A stretch of 53,460 nucleotides of DNA, taken from assembly GCA_023245415.1 (NCBI GenBank), contig JAHFKJ010000008.1, positions 1 to 53,460 of the forward strand. Direction: 5' to 3'. The position numbers and the translations under genes are program-made. This DNA comes from Candidatus Gottesmanbacteria bacterium (GTDB lineage: Bacteria > Patescibacteriota > Microgenomatia > UBA10105). The notes beneath the pieces were generated by a model that worked only from the letters and a program-made list of their open reading frames with translations, was not told where the DNA came from and did not search any database. Positions 49,835-53,460 of this stretch are shown in pieces. Numbering within the stretch: position 1 is the first letter of the stretch; every line of letters starts with the position of its first letter.

Positions 49835-50572
49835 ATGAAATTAACTGAAAAAGAGATAGTTACTAGAAAATTTCAGAGTATTCTAATATTGATAATTAGC
49901 TTAGTCGTGATACTTAACGGTTTATTAAGACTGTTTCCCTTTTTGAGTGTGTTAAAGGCATTCAAGATTGGTGGAGTTTATGAAAAGAGTGACAGAATCG
50001 AGATAACCAGTGTCGTTTCGCATTCTCCAGCTGATTTGGCGGGAATTTTGAAAGGAGACTCTTTAATAAAGGTTAATAATACTCAAGTTACCACAACTAG
50101 TAATTTCTCTACTCTTATGAAAGAGAGTGCCGGTAAAAATGTTGACATTTTGGTAGAACGTAATGGAGAACACTTGATATTACAAGTTACACCAAGAACA
50201 CAATTTGCTAATGGTGAAGGCCCTTTAGGTGTCACGGTTTCTGATTTTGTATTTAAACCTAATTCAATCGTGAATATTACTAAAACAATTTTGTCCCGAT
50301 ACTATTCAAAAAATAATTTGTATCTTTTCGAGTTATTAGGTACAGGAGTTTTCTATGTCTTTTTAGGGGTAGGGTTGCTTATGCGTAAAAAGTTGGCTTA
50401 TTATCTTTTTATTGTTTCTTCGTTGCTGTCGATACTTCAATTGATATTTTTCCGTGGTTATTTATTTTCAACCTGGCTGAACAATGACAATGTTTTGTAT
50501 GTTGTGAATGTATTATTTGTTTTTATATCGGTCCCCGTAATAGTTTCACAAAAAAAATTATTTAGGAAGTAG
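49835..50572 (+). CDS. PDZ-domain membrane protein
   Basis: A 245-aa protein: one N-terminal helix (about 13-33), an extracytoplasmic PDZ domain (about 48-125; VVSHSPADLAGILKGDSLIKVN, VERNGEHLILQVTP) and three or so C-terminal helices (about 160-240). The PDZ part resembles that of site-2 protease RseP, but no HExxH or LDG protease motif is present, so it is not a complete protease. It may sense or present misfolded peptides. Monocistronic. Confidence 0.72.
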   Translation: MKLTEKEIVTRKFQSILILIISLVVILNGLLRLFPFLSVLKAFKIGGVYEKSDRIEITSVVSHSPADLAGILKGDSLIKVNNTQVTTTSNFSTLMKESAGKNVDILVERNGEHLILQVTPRTQFANGEGPLGVTVSDFVFKPNSIVNITKTILSRYYSKNNLYLFELLGTGVFYVFLGVGLLMRKKLAYYLFIVSSLLSILQLIFFRGYLFSTWLNNDNVLYVVNVLFVFISVPVIVSQKKLFRK

Positions 50573-50694
50573 ATCACGAATTTAAATTTTACCTTTTTAT
50601 CCTGTCTCTTCAAACTTAAACCATAAAAAGGCCACACTTATTAAAATATGGCAAACAAAATACCTTCATTGTTAATACTATTATTAATAACCGT

Positions 50695-51129
50695 TCATTC
50701 GGGATACTTTATACCTTTTTTCTGCTGTCCAAAAAATCTTTCAACGATTTTCCCTAATAAGGAATAAAAACAAACATTCAACACGAGTAGTATTATGAAA
50801 AATAAAGGAGCAGTATTAGAATTGAAAAACCTATCCAAAATATAACCCAATAAAATACCTGCTGGAAGGAAAGACAAAATTGCTAAAATCACTGTGCCAT
50901 CATCGTCACACTGAATGGTCCCCGTGCATGAACCAATGTTAATATTATTATTATGTGCTATCTGACCAACAACAAATAAGCCCAATAATAGAGATAAATA
51001 TAATAAGGGAAAAAGGTATCTTGGTTTTTTGGCGCTGGTAACGAAATCACGGCTTTTTTGGTTGATGAGGGCTACTCTACCGAAAATGCTTGAAGGGCCA
51101 GATTTAATTTTACTGATCATATTATTCAC
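50695..51129 (-). CDS. Small membrane protein of unknown function
   Basis: A 144-aa frame (GTG 51129; ATG 51120 is an alternative) with three hydrophobic segments (about 38-58, 78-100, 108-128) and a loop containing GSCTGTIQCDDDG with two Cys, probably outside. Not recognised. It lies 15 nt downstream of the next gene on the same strand. Confidence 0.5.
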   Translation of the reverse strand: MNNMISKIKSGPSSIFGRVALINQKSRDFVTSAKKPRYLFPLLYLSLLLGLFVVGQIAHNNNINIGSCTGTIQCDDDGTVILAILSFLPAGILLGYILDRFFNSNTAPLFFIILLVLNVCFYSLLGKIVERFFGQQKKGIKYPE

Positions 51130-51144
51130 AAATTGGTATTATTG

Positions 51145-51693
51145 CTAGTCTCGTGATGAATTTAAATCAATGGTATATTTTTTGAGATCGCTAGTATTTC
51201 CTATACCTAAAAATTCACAATCTTGAAAGCCGGTTGTGAATACCAGCTGATTATTAATGATTTCCGGATCGTCGCAAATTCCGTCGGATTTGTTGAATGA
51301 AAATAATGAAAATGGTAGGTCGGTCGTAATATTCCAAACCGAGTAATTCATTGAAGACCCAGATCCAGTATTTGGATATTTTAGAATCAGAAATTGATTA
51401 TTTTGAAATTTGAATACTTTAAAAAACAAATCACATCCCCGATTGGGATCATTTTCTCGTTCGGTTAAAAGTCGCGACCGTGATTCTGACTGGGTATGGT
51501 ATAAAACCAAATCACATTTTAGACGGTTATTTACCTGATAAAAGTTTGTGGGTATAGTATATTTTGTGCCACTTAGGTAGCGACCGGGTTCAAATTTTCG
51601 AAAGTGAGATTGTGACCTGTTAAATAACCAAACAATTATTACAAGTAGAACAAACGCTACTAAAAGCATCCTAAAGAGGTGTTTTTTATACAT
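51145..51693 (-). CDS. Membrane-anchored extracytoplasmic protein of unknown function
   Basis: A 182-aa protein with an N-terminal anchor (about 7-25) and a beta-rich outer domain with four Cys (KCDLVLYH, GCDLFF, GICDDPE, QDCEFLG). TATAAT (51704-51709, minus) puts the start 4 nt before ATG. No family. It is followed by the 144-aa gene. Confidence 0.55.
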   Translation of the reverse strand: MYKKHLFRMLLVAFVLLVIIVWLFNRSQSHFRKFEPGRYLSGTKYTIPTNFYQVNNRLKCDLVLYHTQSESRSRLLTERENDPNRGCDLFFKVFKFQNNQFLILKYPNTGSGSSMNYSVWNITTDLPFSLFSFNKSDGICDDPEIINNQLVFTTGFQDCEFLGIGNTSDLKKYTIDLNSSRD

Positions 51694-51790
51694 GTTTTGT
51701 GTGATTATACTCGAAAAGCGATGAAGAAGTTTTTATTGTTTTGCGGCAGTGGCACGAATCTGGCTTGTAGCAGAAAGAATAAATTGAGCC

Positions 51791-51796
51791 TATAAT
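51791..51796 (+). promoter_or_regulatory. -10 box (TATAAT), leaderless start
   Basis: TATAAT ends 8 nt before ATG 51804, predicting a 1-nt leader. Confidence 0.5.
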
Positions 51797-51803
51797 CAGA
51801 TCT

Positions 51804-52067
51804 ATGCTCAAAATGACCTGGTTGATAATCGGACTAGTCGTATTGATGGCCGGAGCTGAATTTTGGGGCTGGTGGAAGGGAATATCACATCTGGAAGCTA
51901 TGGTTACTGAATGGTTGGTACAGACGACTCATTATTCGTTTGACAATCCGTGGAGCATCAATTTACATTATTTGGATTGGGGTGGGGGGATGACGGTGAT
52001 GCTGGCGGGAATAACGGATGTACTTGTTTTAGGAGTTTTGATTTTAGAAAAAAGTAAGAAAAATTGA
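51804..52067 (+). CDS. Small two-helix membrane protein
   Basis: An 87-aa protein with helices at about 4-20 and 60-82, joined by a polar loop with conserved-looking Trp and His (WGWWKGISHLEA, YSFDNPWSINLHYLDW). Leaderless start as above. Unknown function; it may be a lineage-specific membrane protein. Confidence 0.5.
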   Translation: MLKMTWLIIGLVVLMAGAEFWGWWKGISHLEAMVTEWLVQTTHYSFDNPWSINLHYLDWGGGMTVMLAGITDVLVLGVLILEKSKKN

Positions 52068-52068
52068 A

Positions 52069-52668
52069 TTAGAGATTTAGGACTCTTCGGGTAATATCGT
52101 ACAATGGCGATGAATCTACCGGAACTGCTTCATTAGCACCAACTATTTCCCTTAATTGTTCCTCATATTGTTGGGGAGTTAGATCAACTCGTTTGAAAGC
52201 ATTAGTAATAACCGTCCCATCTCTGCTGTGAAACATGATATTAGCACAGGCACCTGCCAATGAAACCTGTTGTTCCATATTAGATAATGTAAATTCATTC
52301 TGAATACTGTTTGCCTCCGCTACAAAATCAGGCAATGTTTTAACTGACGATTGTTTTTCTTGACTCATGAGTTCGTAAAGTCTTTTAAAAAATTCAATCG
52401 CAGCAGCAATTTTATCCTCAGGAACATCATCAGCCACCGCTATATTGTCAGCTTCAACATTATTAAAAATAAGATATGGAAGTAAACCAGGATCATTCTT
52501 ATTTAAAGTTTGATGAACTAATACTACAGAAGATATGTAACCACCAATAAAATCCTCTCTCGCAGGAATTATTCCACCCTGTCCGGGGTGATTTTGTAAA
52601 TACTGGCCAAGTAATTTTACGGTAGGATCTTCTTTTTGAATTATAATCGTATTAGCTTCTTCTGTCAT
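52069..52668 (-). CDS. Hypothetical soluble protein
   Basis: A 199-aa, acidic, mostly helical protein with no membrane segment or recognised motif (starts TEEANTIIIQKEDPTVKLL). It converges on the 87-aa gene with no spacer. Not recognised. Confidence 0.55.
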   Translation of the reverse strand: MTEEANTIIIQKEDPTVKLLGQYLQNHPGQGGIIPAREDFIGGYISSVVLVHQTLNKNDPGLLPYLIFNNVEADNIAVADDVPEDKIAAAIEFFKRLYELMSQEKQSSVKTLPDFVAEANSIQNEFTLSNMEQQVSLAGACANIMFHSRDGTVITNAFKRVDLTPQQYEEQLREIVGANEAVPVDSSPLYDITRRVLNL

Positions 52669-52741
52669 AACATTGGTTTTTTATAAATATTAATTGTGCT
52701 TATATTAACTTAATAATTCACTTTACGCAACAACGTCGTTC

Positions 52742-52840
52742 TGATCCGCCTCGGGTGGAGAAGATTCCAGCGAAGCGTTGTCCGGGTGCGGCTGACGCCT
52801 GGATCCTTCGGCTGATGCCTCAGGATGACAAGTGTACGTA
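52742..52840. repeat. Composite dispersed repeat of the CAGGATGAC / GGATCCTTCG type
   Basis: GC-rich mosaic in an AT-rich spacer: GATCCGCCTCGGGTGGAG, then GGATCCTTCGGCTGATGCC and TCAGGATGACAAG. The last part is the reverse complement of CTTGTCATCCTGA...GGATC, a repeat seen across many environmental bacterial genomes. No gene in the 243-nt spacer. Confidence 0.5.
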
Positions 52841-52896
52841 ACATGAGTTAATAAATTTTCTGCTGTCAATTATTATGATAATTATACTGCATACCA

Positions 52897-52902
52897 TATA
52901 CT
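52897..52902 (+). promoter_or_regulatory. -10 box (TATACT)
   Basis: TATACT ends 10 nt before ATG 52912; predicted 3-nt leader. AAAGGT overlaps the start region and could act as a weak Shine-Dalgarno on a longer mRNA. Confidence 0.4.
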
Positions 52903-52911
52903 AAAGGTAAT

Positions 52912-53460
52912 ATGAGTTTTAGAAATAAATATGTCCCAGTTCTGTTTCTACTAATAGTAGCCGCAGCTGGACTATATTTATTCCATCCTCGTCCTCTCAG
53001 ACCAGCACTGGCATATATTTCTCAATCAATTAATCTAGGAAAATCTCCTCCACCATTATTCGTAACTAACGAACTCTTAATCCATTTGCGGACTCCTCTT
53101 GTGCTGGAAAATTCTGATCCAACTATCCCGAAAAACAAACTTCGCCAAAATTTTGCTCAGTTAAATCAGAATCTTATTCCTCCGATATTGAAAAAACTCG
53201 AAAAAATGTCGGCGATAGACACGATTGAAACGGTTTTTCCAGAGGCAATTGATCCTTTAACCGAATTTAGCCAGTCTCAACGACGTTTTGCGAAACTTAA
53301 GCCGGGAAGAAAGTTGAAACAGCCCACAGCAGCTGACGACTTACGTTCTATATATAAAATCAGCATCGCTCATCCACTGCAATCCCAAGATTTCACAGCG
53401 CTGCAGTCCGATCCGGAAGTGATATCGCTAACAATCAATCCCTTATACCGGATCGCATTT
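52912..53460 (+). CDS. Probable secreted subtilase (S8), N-terminal part
   Basis: 183 codons to the right edge. A signal or anchor helix (about 7-22, VPVLFLLIVAAAGLYLF) precedes a long pro-region. The last stretch, LRSIYKISIAHPLQSQDFTA then LQSDPEVISLTINPLYRIAF, matches the end of an inhibitor-like propeptide of subtilisin-family proteases (L..DP.V....N..Y). The catalytic Asp/His/Ser domain would lie beyond the edge, so the call is an inference from the propeptide only. Confidence 0.6.
   Translation, partial: MSFRNKYVPVLFLLIVAAAGLYLFHPRPLRPALAYISQSINLGKSPPPLFVTNELLIHLRTPLVLENSDPTIPKNKLRQNFAQLNQNLIPPILKKLEKMSAIDTIETVFPEAIDPLTEFSQSQRRFAKLKPGRKLKQPTAADDLRSIYKISIAHPLQSQDFTALQSDPEVISLTINPLYRIAF

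Noticed and set aside
1-53460. tRNA, rRNA or known riboswitch genes
   Set aside because: No cloverleaf with a GGTTCGAATCC-type T-arm and no rRNA-like stretch was seen by eye; a covariance search would be needed to exclude weak cases.
1-53460. Recoded UGA (Gly) as in some CPR lineages
   Set aside because: All full-length families end at normal positions under the standard code, with UGA used as a stop (for example at 21618 and 25250).

Overview
The window looks like a chromosome segment of an uncultured small-genome bacterium, most likely Candidate Phyla Radiation / Patescibacteria of the Microgenomates type. This is inferred from gene style, not from a marker gene: AT-rich, densely packed genes, many large lineage-specific membrane proteins, a stalk- and pilin-like secretome, dispersed palindromes inserted even inside reading frames, and many small toxin-antitoxin (TA) modules. 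No rRNA, tRNA or CRISPR array was recognised. The standard bacterial code fits all genes.

Region 1 (1-21.5 kb) is a surface-glycan locus. Two GT-C-like membrane glycosyltransferases and an SGNH hydrolase lead into a tight minus-strand operon (11233 to 3203): GT4, methyltransferase, GT2, Wzx-type flippase, GT4, hexapeptide acyltransferase, DegT aminotransferase and a GtrB-like polyprenyl-phosphate glycosyltransferase. A GT2-methyltransferase fusion, a PrmC-like methyltransferase, another GT2, an SDR epimerase and a second DegT enzyme follow. The plus-strand operon 16925-21506 combines a nucleotidyltransferase-sugar kinase fusion (HldE domains in reverse order), an SDR, and alpha and beta E1 subunits of a thiamine-diphosphate dehydrogenase with no E2/E3 beside them. 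This suggests an unusual nucleotide sugar, possibly acyl-branched.

Region 2 (21.5-30.6 kb) is accessory: a protein with a twin-arginine signal, two unknown soluble proteins, an orphan MNT nucleotidyltransferase with a decayed HepT partner, an O-carbamoyltransferase set (carbamoyltransferase, short SxtJ-like protein and an easily missed 48-aa DUF5989 protein), an AAA-DUF4143 ATPase, and a secreted phosphodiester-glycosidase-like protein with five Cys-rich repeats.

Region 3 (30.6-37.3 kb) has large membrane proteins and an 876-aa secreted Cys-rich protein ending in an HETGH zincin motif. It has the architecture of a modular toxin or surface protease. Region 4 (37.4-39.5 kb) is a TA island: internally deleted HEPN plus MNT, RHH-PIN and AbrB-PIN. 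Region 5 (39.6-53.5 kb) holds a SIMPL-domain protein, a frameshifted vWA surface protein, a long pilin-like stalk protein, a PTPS-related/GT-C-like membrane protein, a PDZ membrane protein, several unknown envelope proteins and the start of a probable subtilase.

Two features run across the window. (i) A hairpin repeat built around GGTGTCTAGCTACCACACC plus CACCCCGGGGGTG occurs six times between 21.6 and 38.8 kb, each time just after a stop codon and always in the same orientation relative to the gene that ends there. (ii) Many first genes of transcription units have a -10 box ending 7-8 nt before the start codon, so their mRNAs are predicted to be leaderless; this also decides several start codons.
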